Assembly (NCBI RefSeq): GCF_042660705.1
Contig: NZ_JBHSUQ010000001.1
Source of the DNA: Undibacterium_A arcticum
Lineage (GTDB): Bacteria; Pseudomonadota; Gammaproteobacteria; Burkholderiales; Burkholderiaceae_D
Strand: one strand, 5' to 3'
Length of the DNA stretch: 64,000 bases
Numbering within the stretch: position 1 is the first letter of the stretch; each line of letters begins with the position of its first letter. Below are positions 1-8,742 of this stretch, piece after piece. Made by a program: the position numbers and the translations under genes. Under the pieces are notes generated by a model. The model was not told the DNA's origin, ran no database searches, and saw only the letters and a list, made by a program, of their open reading frames with translations.

Positions 1-62
1 CGGTCCAAAGCTGGCGCGACCTGGCCGACATCGAACGCGTCAGCGGTGCGCTGCGCACATAA
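1..62 (+). CDS. prmC: PrmC (HemK) C-terminal end, partial at left edge
   Basis: Only the last 19 codons are present, read from base 3 to a TAA at 60-62, with the tail SWRDLADIERVSGALRT. This resembles the C-terminus of PrmC, the SAM-dependent methyltransferase that modifies the GGQ glutamine of peptide-chain release factors. The call is strengthened by grxD and ubiX at 14.5 kb, which normally follow prmC directly in Burkholderiales. A second, longer copy of the same 3' end lies at 1808-1918. From 19 residues the family assignment is an inference. Confidence 0.5.
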   Translation, partial: VQSWRDLADIERVSGALRT

Positions 63-104
63 TTACTCGTGCATGGGTCCTGATCGGGGCCCGATCTGGT
101 CCTG
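5..104 (+). repeat. Direct repeat, copy 1 (prmC 3' end plus downstream bases)
   Basis: Bases 5-100 match 1861-1956 at an offset of 1856 with few mismatches. The match covers the last prmC codons and the downstream stretch ttactcgtgcatgggtcctg. Similarity fades near 100, where the left copy enters a dispersed motif (cctgagcttgtcgaaggg) related to the repeats at 58.6 kb. Confidence 0.8.
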
Positions 105-183
105 AGCTTGTCGAAGGGAAAAGGGCGAAAAGCCTTAGCCAACCACGATTTTCATGCAATCGCCCGACTATCTTCCCCCAGGC

Positions 184-1405
184 CTATTTCCGAACGATGC
201 GATACACGCTGCCGTTGTCGGATAGCAGGTAAAGCTCCTGCTGCGCATCCTCCCCAAATGACAAAATTAATCCCACGCCTTGATTGCCCCAGTCCATTTG
301 ATGAGTGGCAGCGCCATTGAGGTAAGCAAAGCTCTTTAGCCAACCCGCGCATAAATCGGAATACAAATAGCTACCTCGCAATTCCGGAATGGCACTGCCG
401 CGATAGACATAGCCCCCAATAATGGAACAGACGCTGTTGCTGACTGTGTCGTCGTGGGCATATTCCAGCACTGGCAAGCGTAGTCCTTGCTGGTTGCATG
501 CGCCGCTGGGATAGCACAGCGTGCCTTCCATGATGTTCCAGCCGTAGTTCAAGCCACCTGCATTGGCGCTGGCGACGTCGACCTCCTCGCGCCGCTCCTG
601 CCCGACGTCAGCGATATACAGCAAGTTGGTGGCCGCATCAAACGCGTAGCGCCAGGGGTTGCGCAAGCCATACGCCCAAATCTCCGGGCGTTTGCCGTTC
701 TGATTGATAAATGGATTGGAGGCCGGGACAGCGTAAGGCTGCACCGCGGTAGAGGCGGATACGTCGATGCGCAGCAGCTTGCCAAGCAGGGAGTTGGTGT
801 TCTGGGCATTGCCATGGGTCGCCGGCGCTGCCGCCATCGCCGGTGCCGATATACAGGTCACCATCGGGACCGAAGGCGAGCAAACCACCATTGTGATTCG
901 AGAAATCGGGATGGGGAATCGACATTATCCGCAGGCTGGAAAGCGGGTCGGCCACATTGGGATTGAGGACCGACGTGCTGAAACGCTCGATGGCGATATT
1001 GCCGTCGAGGTCGGTGAAATAGACATAGAAAAAGCCATTTGACGCGTATTGCGGATCGAACGCCAAGGACAACACGCCGCGTTCGCCGTCCACGGTGGTG
1101 CGATTGCGAATGTCAAGGAACGCAATCGGCAACAGCGCACCATCTTGCACAATACGGATACGCCCCGGGCGTTCTACGATAAACAGCCGGGCATCCGCGC
1201 TCGGCGCCGTCAGAAAAAGCGGGCTCGATAATCCCGTCGCCACCGTTTGCAGCGCCAACGCGGGCATCGTATTGCTGCCTACCGCAGGCGGGCTACCGGT
1301 TTGATCGATTGGACTGCTGCCGCCACCGCCTGATCCGCCGCCGCATCCGACCAACATGGCTAGAAACACAACCGTTCGCAACGTACGCAAAGAATTGATT
1401 GGCAT
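184..1405 (-). pseudogene. PQQ-type glucose/sorbosone dehydrogenase lipoprotein, frameshifted
   Basis: The two halves (638-1405 and 184 to about 820) join into one beta-propeller protein of about 406 residues. It begins with a lipoprotein signal (MPINSLRTLRTVVFLAMLVGC, lipobox LVGC), followed by a Gly/Ser linker. Family motifs are VERPGRIRIV, GERGVLSLAFDP, GDLYIGTGDGGSAGDP and, in the second frame, HGNAQNTNSLLGKLLRID and EIWAYGLRNPWR. The family oxidises aldose-type sugars in the periplasm. The frame breaks inside the GDGGS-GDP-HGNAQN motif because one base is missing next to the GGG at 816-818; restoring it gives the expected motif exactly. The break may be a base-calling error, since nine other genes here show similar homopolymer losses. 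The gene lies between the two copies of the prmC 3' end and may have arrived with that duplication. Confidence 0.75.
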
Positions 1406-1807
1406 GGCATCTCCAAATCAAAAAGACCAACATGAACACAGGACTATGGAGAAAACTGGCCGAATGTGAATGTCTGAAGCGTGCCCGTTCTTGAAACGGT
1501 GCATCGCTGGCTCTAGCCCGCCAAGCTTTGCGGAGGCATTTCGAAGGAATAAAAATGCGAAATGTCAGCCATTGGCCAACAGTCATTCAGCGCATTTGCC
1601 CTCCATTGCCAAAGTTTTGCCGATGGCTACATCTCAGCCTAAACTCGCCATGAGTTGGTGCTTGGAATGGAGCTTCAGTCTAGCGCTTACAGGTAGTGCT
1701 GGATCACGATCGGCGGCGTTAATAGCGGAAGAGATTGATGGTGGTCAAATTGATTGGGTGTCGGTACCCAGTGTGGCCCTTTTAGGGTATCCACCAAACG
1801 TGGGTAA
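1406..1807. other. Spacer with no recognised gene
   Basis: Between the lipoprotein gene start and the displaced prmC fragment I see no convincing gene. A 122-codon open frame on the plus strand (1470-1838) has no recognisable motif, and its last codons overlap the prmC remnant in another frame, so I leave it out. The right junction is at about 1807, directly before the prmC-like codons. Confidence 0.5.
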
Positions 1808-1918
1808 GATCAGGCAGCGGCGGTGCGCGACCTGCTGACGGCACCGGGTTTTGACGCGCTGCAAAGCTGGCGCGACCTGGCCGACATCGAACGCGTCAGC
1901 GCTGCGCTGTGCGCATAA
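1808..1918 (+). pseudogene. Displaced 3' fragment of prmC
   Basis: Thirty-six in-frame codons, beginning DQAAAVRDLLTAPGFDALQ and ending ...ERVSAALCA at a TAA (1916-1918). DQAAAVR is typical of the PrmC C-terminal region. An in-frame TAA at 1805 and an unrelated upstream sequence mark the breakpoint. Compared with 1-62, the shared part differs at three codons near the end (Gly/Ala, Arg/Cys, Thr/Ala), and the identity continues about 40 bases past the stop. It cannot be expressed as a functional methyltransferase. It is a displaced or duplicated end of the gene at the left edge. Confidence 0.65.
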
Positions 1919-1960
1919 TTACTCGTGCATGGGTCCTGATCGGGGCCCGCTCTGGCCCTC
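1861..1960 (+). repeat. Direct repeat, copy 2
   Basis: Second copy of the roughly 100-base direct repeat, 1856 bases from the first. The two copies bracket the frameshifted sugar dehydrogenase gene. This arrangement is typical of an element or duplication that enters near a gene's 3' end and leaves the old end behind. Confidence 0.8.
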
Positions 1961-2076
1961 ATTGCACGAGGTTTGATAATAAATACTCCCTCTGTTTAAA
2001 TAAAATCACCCGCTTACGCCCGCCTTTATTGCGAGGTTGAAATATACATAGGTAGAGTATATTATCTTAACGACAA

Positions 2077-2132
2077 GTAGGATGGGTGTAACCCATCATT
2101 GCGGAGGTGGATGATGGGCTACCCCCATCCTG
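2077..2132. repeat. Short palindromic intergenic element
   Basis: An imperfect palindrome with arms gtaggatgggtgtaacccat and atgatgggctacccccatcc, able to fold into a long hairpin. A relative with the same outer bases (gtaggRtgSg...) lies at 15630-15694. Both resemble the small dispersed palindromes found between genes in many proteobacteria. The rest of the spacer 1919-2245 holds no gene that I recognise. Confidence 0.6.
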
Positions 2133-2245
2133 CGGTGCGCATCGCACGATCTTCAAGAACAAATACTGTCACCTGTATTTTTTAAGCCCGTTTGAATTCA
2201 AGCGGGAGTGGCGCTAATTTCACCTATACTCCCCAAAAATAACGA

Positions 2246-2902
2246 ATGCCGGATGAACCCAGCGCCATGAAACTCACTCCGCAAGAACTCAGCGACATCG
2301 CCGCGCGCACGCTGGCGCATTACGACCAGCGCGCGCAAGCCTTCAGCGCCGGCACGCTCGATCATGACGTCAGCCAGAACATCGCCGCGTTGCTGCAATT
2401 TATCGAGGTGCCGGCGCCGTTCACAATCCTCGATTTCGGCTGCGGGCCGGGGCGCGACTTGAAGCAGTTCGCGGCGCTCGGCCATCGCGCGATCGGACTG
2501 GACGGCGCGCCGCACTTCGTGACCATGGCGCGTGCGTATAGTGGCTGCGAGGTCTGGCAGCAGAGTTTTCTGGCGCTCGATCTGCCGGACGCATACTTCG
2601 ACGGCGTGTTCGCCAACGCGTCGCTGTTCCATGTGCCGCAGCAGGAATTGCCGCGCGTGCTGCGCCAGCTGCAGGCAACCCTGAAGCCGGGCGGCGTGCT
2701 GTTCAGCTCGAACCCGCGCGGCCACAATGAAGAAGGCTGGCACCAGGGCCGTTACGGCGCCTTTCATGACCTGGACAGCTGGCGCAGTTACATGACCGCG
2801 GCCGGCTTCGTCGAACTGCAGCACTACTACCGCCCGCCTGGCCTGCCGCGCGCACAGCAGCCGTGGCTGGCCAGCGTCTGGCGCAGCACGCACGGCGCCT
2901 GA
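2246..2902 (+). CDS. Class I SAM-dependent methyltransferase
   Basis: A 218-residue protein with the Rossmann methyltransferase fold. Motif I is ILDFGCGPGRDLK (residues about 65-77), followed by the acidic motif II (GLDGAPHF) and the late motif LKPGGVLFSSNPRG. The substrate cannot be told from sequence; the nearest look-alikes are small-molecule or trans-aconitate/ubiquinone-type methyltransferases. Met8 (ATG at 2267, MKLTPQELSD) is a plausible alternative start, and neither start has a clear Shine-Dalgarno. A possible -10 box (TATACT, 2225-2230) would suit the internal start better. It is a single gene between palindromic elements, so no pathway is suggested by its neighbours. Confidence 0.8.
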   Translation: MPDEPSAMKLTPQELSDIAARTLAHYDQRAQAFSAGTLDHDVSQNIAALLQFIEVPAPFTILDFGCGPGRDLKQFAALGHRAIGLDGAPHFVTMARAYSGCEVWQQSFLALDLPDAYFDGVFANASLFHVPQQELPRVLRQLQATLKPGGVLFSSNPRGHNEEGWHQGRYGAFHDLDSWRSYMTAAGFVELQHYYRPPGLPRAQQPWLASVWRSTHGA

Positions 2903-3025
2903 AGCCGCTCCGGCGGGCCGCGCTTTGGCCCCGATCTTGCCGCACCGCGCCAACGCGCGCACCCGACCTAGCGCAAAACACAATCTTGCAATTTCGGTTA
3001 CTCTCGCGTAAATCCAGCCGGTCAA

Positions 3026-3201
3026 GGAGTCTGTCGGGCTTACGGAATCGAAGCGAAAAATTAGCTGAACGAGGACAGATTTTGCCGGGTTTGCAGCGTC
3101 AATAGCGAGCTATTGACCAAGAAGCCGGTGAAATATGGACCGTTCAGGTAATTTTGCAGCCGATTCTCCGGGGGCGCCGAGCCGTAAGTCCGGCAGGCTC
3201 C
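3026..3201. mobile_element. Palindromic MITE-like element, copy 1
   Basis: A 176-base element whose ends are inverted repeats (GGAGTCTGTCGGGCTTACGG at the left; CCGTAAGTCCGGCAGGCTCC at the right). It folds back on itself over almost its whole length around a central palindrome, gtcaatagcgagctattgac. It has no coding capacity. A second copy with the same ends and internal blocks (ATCGAAGCGAAAAATTA, GGACAGATTTTGCCGG) lies at 40291-40463. This fits a non-autonomous element mobilised in trans by a transposase outside this window. No target-site duplication is evident. Bases 2903-3025 before it contain nothing recognisable. Confidence 0.7.
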
Positions 3202-3245
3202 TAACGCTGATCTGCACCAGAAAACGAGAGTAAAAGGACACCCCC

Positions 3246-4868
3246 ATGAGCCATCTTCTGACCCGCCGCCTGGCACTGTTTGGCAGCCCGGAACATCGCG
3301 CCCTGCTCGGCCAGGGGCTGCGCGGCATCGAGCGCGAAACGCTGCGCGTGACGGCGGCGGTCGACCGGGCCGGCCACGGCTATGGCGCGCTGGCACGCTC
3401 GCCGCATCCGCACGCGCTCGGCGCGGCGCTGACGCATCCGCAGATCACCACCGACTATGCCGAAGCCTTGCTCGAATTCATCACGCCGGCGGAACCCGAT
3501 ATCGCGACCGCGCTGACCGAGCTGGAGGCGGTGCACCGCTTCGTGTATCGCGAGATGCCGGACGAAATGCTGTGGAGCCAGTCGATGCCGTGCGAATTGC
3601 CGTCGGAGCACGAGATCGAGATCGGCTGGTACGGCCGCTCGCATATCGGCATGCTCAAGCATGTGTACCGTCGCGGACTGGCGCTGCGTTACGGCAAGAC
3701 CATGCAATGCATCGCCGGCATTCATTACAATTTTTCGCTGTCCGAAGACTGGTGGCGCGCGCTGCAGGCGGCCGAACAGGCCCCGGGACAAACACCCGTT
3801 TCCGCGACGGATTTCCAGTCGGAAAGCTATATCGCGCTGATCCGCAACTTCCGTCGCTACAGCTGGCTGCTGATGTATCTGTTCGGCGCATCACCGGCGC
3901 TGTCGACCAACTTCCTGCGCGGCCGTCCGCACCAGCTCGACACGCTGTCGGGCGATACCTTGTACCTGCCGTATGCGACCAGCCTGCGCATGAGCGACCT
4001 CGGCTACACCAGCAAGGCGCAGGCCGGGCTGGCGCCAGCCTACAACAACCTCGACAGTTATCTCAGGAGCCTGAAGCGCGCAGTCAGCCAGCCGTATCCG
4101 CCGTATGTCGAACTGGGCACCCACCGCGACGGCGAATGGATCCAGCTCAATACCAACATTTTGCAGATCGAAAACGAGTATTACTCGTCGATCCGGCCCA
4201 AGCGTGTGATCCGCAGCGGCGAACGACCGATCCAGGCGCTGGCGGCGCGCGGCGTGCAATACGTCGAGGTGCGCTGCATGGACATCGACCCGTTCGAGCC
4301 GATGGGCATCAATCTGGAAACCTCCCGCTTCCTCGACGCTTTCCTGCATTTCTGCGCGCTGGAAGAAAGCCCGCTGACCGAGGGTGACGAGGCGTGCGAA
4401 AACACCGGCAATTTCGCCCGCACCGTGAAAGACGGTCGGCGCCCCGGCCTGCTGCTGCAACGCGACGGCGGCACCATTGAGTTGCGTAGCTGGGGGCTAG
4501 AACTGCTGGAGCGGATCGGCGCGGCGGCGGCAGTACTGGATGCGCAACGCGACGACCAGGCGCACGCCAAGGCGCTGGCGGCGCAACGCGCCAAGCTGAT
4601 CGACCCGGCGCTGACGCCATCGGCGCGGGTGCTAAGCGCGCTGCGCGAACACGGCAACTCATTTGCGCAGTTTGGCTTGCATCAGAGCAAGGTGCACGCC
4701 GCCCATTTCCGCGCGCACCCGCCAACGGCCGACGAGGCTGCACACTTCAACCGGCTGGCCCAGGCGTCGCTGGATGAACAACAGGCGATCGAACAAAACC
4801 AGAGCGGAACGTTCGAGGAGTTTGTCGCGGCCTACCAGTGCAGCCAGTTGTGCGCGGAGCGTGCCTGA
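3246..4868 (+). CDS. gshA: Glutamate-cysteine ligase
   Basis: A 540-residue protein, slightly longer than the proteobacterial GshA type (about 520). It catalyses the ATP-dependent joining of glutamate and cysteine to gamma-glutamylcysteine, the first and limiting step of glutathione synthesis in the cytosol. Recognised blocks are GIERETLRV (residues 27-35), the TTDYAEALLEFITP region (68-81), GIHYNFS, and VQYVEVRCMDIDPFEP in the second half. The start is supported by an AAGGA about eight bases upstream. No gshB is in the window. The gene stands alone after the palindromic element, and its redox role suits the nearby catalase. No frame problem is visible. Confidence 0.93.
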   Translation: MSHLLTRRLALFGSPEHRALLGQGLRGIERETLRVTAAVDRAGHGYGALARSPHPHALGAALTHPQITTDYAEALLEFITPAEPDIATALTELEAVHRFVYREMPDEMLWSQSMPCELPSEHEIEIGWYGRSHIGMLKHVYRRGLALRYGKTMQCIAGIHYNFSLSEDWWRALQAAEQAPGQTPVSATDFQSESYIALIRNFRRYSWLLMYLFGASPALSTNFLRGRPHQLDTLSGDTLYLPYATSLRMSDLGYTSKAQAGLAPAYNNLDSYLRSLKRAVSQPYPPYVELGTHRDGEWIQLNTNILQIENEYYSSIRPKRVIRSGERPIQALAARGVQYVEVRCMDIDPFEPMGINLETSRFLDAFLHFCALEESPLTEGDEACENTGNFARTVKDGRRPGLLLQRDGGTIELRSWGLELLERIGAAAAVLDAQRDDQAHAKALAAQRAKLIDPALTPSARVLSALREHGNSFAQFGLHQSKVHAAHFRAHPPTADEAAHFNRLAQASLDEQQAIEQNQSGTFEEFVAAYQCSQLCAERA

Positions 4869-5597
4869 GCACACCAGGTATTCGCCGCGCTCGATCGGTC
4901 GCGTCCTCGCCGCGACTGAAACGGCATGCCTGCCTGACCTGTCTCCGCCACAAGCTGGTCGCGGCAGGTGTCGATGCTTTCCTGCAATCTTGCCGTCGCT
5001 GCCGCCCGCCGCCTATTTGATCGTAACTTTGATCGCAACTTTGATCTAAAGGCCGGATCCGGCGCCGCGGACTTACCGCAACCTGAAGCCCAGTGAACAG
5101 GTAATTCTTGCCGGTCGCCGTTACCGTCTTACCGGTGCGCCGCTGGCCAGACTGCCGACGCGCCAGCAATGCCCCGGCCAAGCGGATGGCACATGTCTTG
5201 CAGGCAGATTGTAGCCAGTCCGCTGCGCGCGATCAGGCGTGGCCTCTGCCGCCACGGTCATTGCTACCCCGTCGATGCGTCGATGTATTGATGCATTGAT
5301 GCGACCGCGGCGGCATGCGTGCCGATCCCGCAGGCCGGGCTGGTTCATTGTGAGGCCGATATCCCGCACACGGCTGTGGCGGAGATCAATGCCCGGGAGA
5401 AACAAATGGCAGATGCCGAAAGACCGGCGCTGGTCGCCGCCCGCGTGTACCAGCTTTACCCCCGCCAGCGTGTTGCCGGTACTGGGCCGCGCCACGCCCT
5501 GAGCGCAATACCATGCGCCATCAAACCGCAAATTCCGGCAGATATGCAGCCGCTACCTTGCGCAACTGACCAACAATTCAGAGCCAACAGGAGCGCC
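4869..5597. other. 730-base spacer, no gene recognised
   Basis: No open frame here resembles a known protein. It contains two small tandem repeats: a 12-base unit tttgatcgYaac at 5016-5049 (nearly three copies), and tcgatgcg/tgatgcat-type repeats at 5272-5302. The high GC content and many short overlapping frames suggest decayed coding sequence, but I cannot identify its origin. Confidence 0.4.
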
Positions 5598-5945
5598 ATG
5601 ATTTCGTCACAGTTGAGCGCCGGAATGCATTCCTGCCTGACTCACAGCCTGGCCTGCCACCGGCGCTGTACCGAAACCGCCGCCCACGTGTTGCATGGCG
5701 CCAATGTGCATAGCGAAGCCAAGCATCTGGTGGCGCTGCTCGATTGCGCGCAGATGTGCATGGTCCACGCCGACTTCATGATGCGCCGCTCGCCGCATCA
5801 TGTGCATCTGGCCAAAGAATCCGCTGAAATCTGCGATGCCTGCGCCGCCTTGTGCGAGCAGCATCCCGAGCCGGACGGTGAAATGGCACGTTGCGCCGAA
5901 GCCTGTCGCAGCTGTGCCCAAAGCTGCCGCGAGATGCGCACCTGA
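5598..5945 (+). CDS. Four-helix-bundle copper-storage-like protein (Csp/DUF326 type)
   Basis: A 115-residue protein beginning MISSQLSAGMHSCLTHSL, with an AGGAG a few bases before the ATG. It has no signal peptide, so it should be cytosolic. About a dozen cysteines sit at helical spacing (CLTHSLACHRRC, CAQMC, CDACAALC, CAEACRSCAQSC), the hallmark of the Csp family. In that family cysteines line the core of a four-helix bundle and bind many Cu(I) ions. It ends about 40 bases before catalase HPII on the same strand and probably shares its transcript. That would pair copper sequestration with peroxide removal and so limit Fenton-type chemistry. The link is an inference from position. Confidence 0.8.
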   Translation: MISSQLSAGMHSCLTHSLACHRRCTETAAHVLHGANVHSEAKHLVALLDCAQMCMVHADFMMRRSPHHVHLAKESAEICDACAALCEQHPEPDGEMARCAEACRSCAQSCREMRT

Positions 5946-5984
5946 ACCCCGTCAACCCTGAGCCATCATCAAAGGAGACCACCA

Positions 5985-8102
5985 ATGAGCAAGGCTAAAA
6001 CCAACGGCGCTGCCAGCTCGCCCAAGCGCCAGGCGGGTAGCGCCAATTCGTACGGCGAAGGTCAGCTCGGCGCCGGCGGAGAGTTGCACCAGGCCGCCGG
6101 CGCCAGCCATCCCGAGATGACCACCAACCAGGGTCTGCCGCTGTCCGACAACCAGAATTCGCTGCGGGCCAATGCGCGCGGCCCGAGCCTGCTGGAAGAC
6201 TTCGTGCTGCGCGAAAAGATCACCCATTTCGACCATGAGCGCATCCCGGAGCGCGTGGTGCACGCGCGCGGCACCGGCGTACACGGCTACTTCGAACTGA
6301 CCAAGTCGCTCAAAAAATATACGCGCGCCAGGATATTGAGCGAGGTCGGTGAAAAAACCCCGGTGTTTGTGCGCATCTCGACGGTCGCCGGCGGTGCCGG
6401 CTCGGTCGACACGCCGCGCGACGTGCGCGGCTTCGCGGTCAAGTTCTACACGCGCGAGGGCAACTGGGATCTGGTCGGCAACAACATCCCGGTGTTCTTT
6501 ATCCAGGATGCGATCAAGTTCCCGGATCTGATCCACGCCGTCAAGATGGAACCGGACCGCGGCTTTCCCCAGTCCGCCACGGGGCACGACACGTTTTGGG
6601 ACTACATGTCGCAGACGCCGGAGGCGATGCACATGGTGATGTGGATCATGTCGGACCGCACGCTGCCGCGCTCGCTGCGCATGATCGAAGCGTTCGGCAT
6701 CCATAGTTTCCGGCTGGTCACTGAAGGCGGCGATTCGGTGTTCGTCAAGTTCCACTGGCGGCCGAAGTTGGGACTACAATCAACGCTATGGGACGAGGCT
6801 GTCAAGATCGCCGGCGCCGACCAGGACTTCCATCGGCGCGACATGTTTGACGCGATCGCGGCAGGCAACTTCCCGGAATGGGAGTTGGCAGTGCAGATCT
6901 TCACGGCGCAGGAAGCTGAACAATTTCCGTTTGACCATCTCGACGCCACCAAGCTGATTCCTGAAGAGCTGGTGCCGCTGCAGGTGATCGGCCGCATGGT
7001 GCTGGACCGTTGGCCCGACAATTTCTTTGCCGAAACTGAACAGGTCGCGTTTTGTCCTTCGCATATCGTGCCGGGCATTGATTTTTCCAACGATCCCTTG
7101 CTGCAGGGCCGGCTGTTTTCCTATCTCGATACCCAGCTGTCGCGCCTCGGATCGGCCAACTTCCATCAGATTCCGGTGAATGCGCCGAAGTGCCCGTTCG
7201 CCAACCAGCAACGCGACGGCCACATGCAGATGGCGCAGCCCGCCGGCCGCGTCGCCTACGATCCCAATACGCTGTCCGACGCCGCGCCACGCGAAACGCC
7301 GACCACGGGTTTTCGCAGCGCGACAGCGACCGAAACCGGCGACAAGGGCCGCATCCGGGCGGCAAGCTTTGCCGACCATTACAGTCAGGCTCGCCAGTTC
7401 TACCGCAGTCAGACCGGGCATGAACAGGCCCACATCGCGTCGGCACTGGTGTTCGAGCTATCCAAGGTCGAACAGCCGCACGTGCGCCAGGCGATGGTCG
7501 GCCATCTGCGCCATATCGACGAGGACTTGGCCCAACGCGTCGCCGCCGGACTGGCCATGACGCCGATGCCGGCAGCGCCGCCGGCCGCCGCGACTGTGAA
7601 GGACATGGAACCGTCGCCGGCGCTGCAGATCATCGGCAAGATGCAGGCCACTTTGAGCGGGCGCTGTATCGGCATCCTAATCGCGGATGGCTCCGACGGC
7701 GCCGTGATCGCCTCGTTCAAGGCCGCCGCCACCGCTGCCGGTGCCGGCGTCAAGCTCGTCGCGCCAAAAGTGGGCGGTGCCAAGCTGGCCGACGGGTCGA
7801 TGCTGGCGGCCGACGGTCAGCTGGCCGGCACGCCGTCGGTACTGTTCGACGCCGTCGCGATCGTGCTGTCCGAGGACGCCGCCAAGCTGCTGTCTGAGGA
7901 CGCGGCGGCGGTCGACTTCGTGCGCGATGCCTACGCGCACCTGAAGGCGATCGCGGCCACCAGCGCGAGCAAAACCTTGCTGCAAAAAGCCGGCATCGCC
8001 AAGGACGACGGCGTGCTCGGCAGCAGCGATACCGGCGGATTTATCGCCGCCGCCAAGACGCGGCAATGGGTCCGCGAAAAATCGGTGCGGACGCTGGCGT
8101 AG
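5985..8102 (+). CDS. katE: Catalase HPII (large-subunit, monofunctional)
   Basis: A 705-residue large-subunit heme catalase that converts hydrogen peroxide to water and oxygen. The catalytic His is in RVVHARGTG (His93), the catalytic Asn in DLVGNNIPVFF (Asn166), and the heme-ligand Tyr in RLFSYLDTQLSRLG (about residue 380). After the core (to about residue 430) comes the extra C-terminal flavodoxin-like domain that separates HPII/KatE from small-subunit catalases. The start is preceded by AAAGGAGA. It follows the copper-storage-like gene and precedes a small hydrophilic gene with its own strong ribosome site. The frame is intact over its whole length. Confidence 0.95.
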   Translation: MSKAKTNGAASSPKRQAGSANSYGEGQLGAGGELHQAAGASHPEMTTNQGLPLSDNQNSLRANARGPSLLEDFVLREKITHFDHERIPERVVHARGTGVHGYFELTKSLKKYTRARILSEVGEKTPVFVRISTVAGGAGSVDTPRDVRGFAVKFYTREGNWDLVGNNIPVFFIQDAIKFPDLIHAVKMEPDRGFPQSATGHDTFWDYMSQTPEAMHMVMWIMSDRTLPRSLRMIEAFGIHSFRLVTEGGDSVFVKFHWRPKLGLQSTLWDEAVKIAGADQDFHRRDMFDAIAAGNFPEWELAVQIFTAQEAEQFPFDHLDATKLIPEELVPLQVIGRMVLDRWPDNFFAETEQVAFCPSHIVPGIDFSNDPLLQGRLFSYLDTQLSRLGSANFHQIPVNAPKCPFANQQRDGHMQMAQPAGRVAYDPNTLSDAAPRETPTTGFRSATATETGDKGRIRAASFADHYSQARQFYRSQTGHEQAHIASALVFELSKVEQPHVRQAMVGHLRHIDEDLAQRVAAGLAMTPMPAAPPAAATVKDMEPSPALQIIGKMQATLSGRCIGILIADGSDGAVIASFKAAATAAGAGVKLVAPKVGGAKLADGSMLAADGQLAGTPSVLFDAVAIVLSEDAAKLLSEDAAAVDFVRDAYAHLKAIAATSASKTLLQKAGIAKDDGVLGSSDTGGFIAAAKTRQWVREKSVRTLA

Positions 8103-8163
8103 ACCGATCTGCACCCACACAGGAAACCGGTGTAATCAATTTTCAACACAGGAGGACAACACG

Positions 8164-8475
8164 ATGAGACACCGCACAGAGCATGGCCAGAAACACGAGC
8201 CGGTCCGGCGCTTGTTGGACGAGGCCGACATCGGTAGTGGCGAAGAGAGTGATGCAGACCGCGAGACGCAACGGCAAATCGAGCAACGGTCCGAATCCGA
8301 TCAAGCCAACCCGGATCAGGCACTGGACGAGGCACGGGCGCGCCAGCAGATGATCGAGGGCAATGCCGATGTATCGGGCACACTGGAACGGCTGGAAAAA
8401 AAGCGTTCCCTTGGAAAGGATGACCCCGACAGCCTGATTAACGATACCGACCCGGTACCGCCGAAGGGCAATTGA
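8164..8475 (+). CDS. Small hydrophilic protein of unknown function
   Basis: A 103-residue, highly charged protein without cysteine, membrane segment or signal peptide (MRHRTEHGQKHEPVRRLLDE...). It is rich in Asp, Glu, Gln and Arg and is probably largely disordered. The start is backed by a strong AGGAGG eight bases upstream. It lies about 60 bases after katE on the same strand, so co-expression with the peroxide-defence genes is likely. I do not recognise a family. Its composition recalls stress-related hydrophilic proteins, but that is only an impression. Confidence 0.65.
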   Translation: MRHRTEHGQKHEPVRRLLDEADIGSGEESDADRETQRQIEQRSESDQANPDQALDEARARQQMIEGNADVSGTLERLEKKRSLGKDDPDSLINDTDPVPPKGN

Positions 8476-8742
8476 ACGATTCAATCTCGGCTTTGGCACT
8501 GCGGCGTGCCGGAGGGCGCTGCAGTGTCAGGTGGCCTGAGGCGCGGCCGTAACGGTTCGCAGGTGCCTGATGTATAGCCTACCCGCTAGCCGCGTTGGCC
8601 ACCGCTAAAGGCGCACGTGTTCATATACTCCTTCACAATAAATCTCTGTGCGCTTATTTTTATTGCACATATTTTATATACTCCATCTATTTTTCCGCTC
8701 TGTCGACGATTTTTCTATACGCGCTGCGTGCTTGATTACTGT

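Noticed and set aside
1470..1838. 122-codon open frame on the plus strand
   Set aside because: It has no family motif and no clear ribosome site, and its end runs across the prmC fragment junction in the wrong frame.
3026..3201. Insertion sequence with its own transposase
   Set aside because: The element is only 176 bases and self-complementary, with no coding capacity, so at most it is a non-autonomous element.
5121..5531. 136-codon frame on the minus strand in the gshA-csp spacer
   Set aside because: The composition looks random for GC-rich DNA. No motif, hydrophobic pattern or ribosome site was found.
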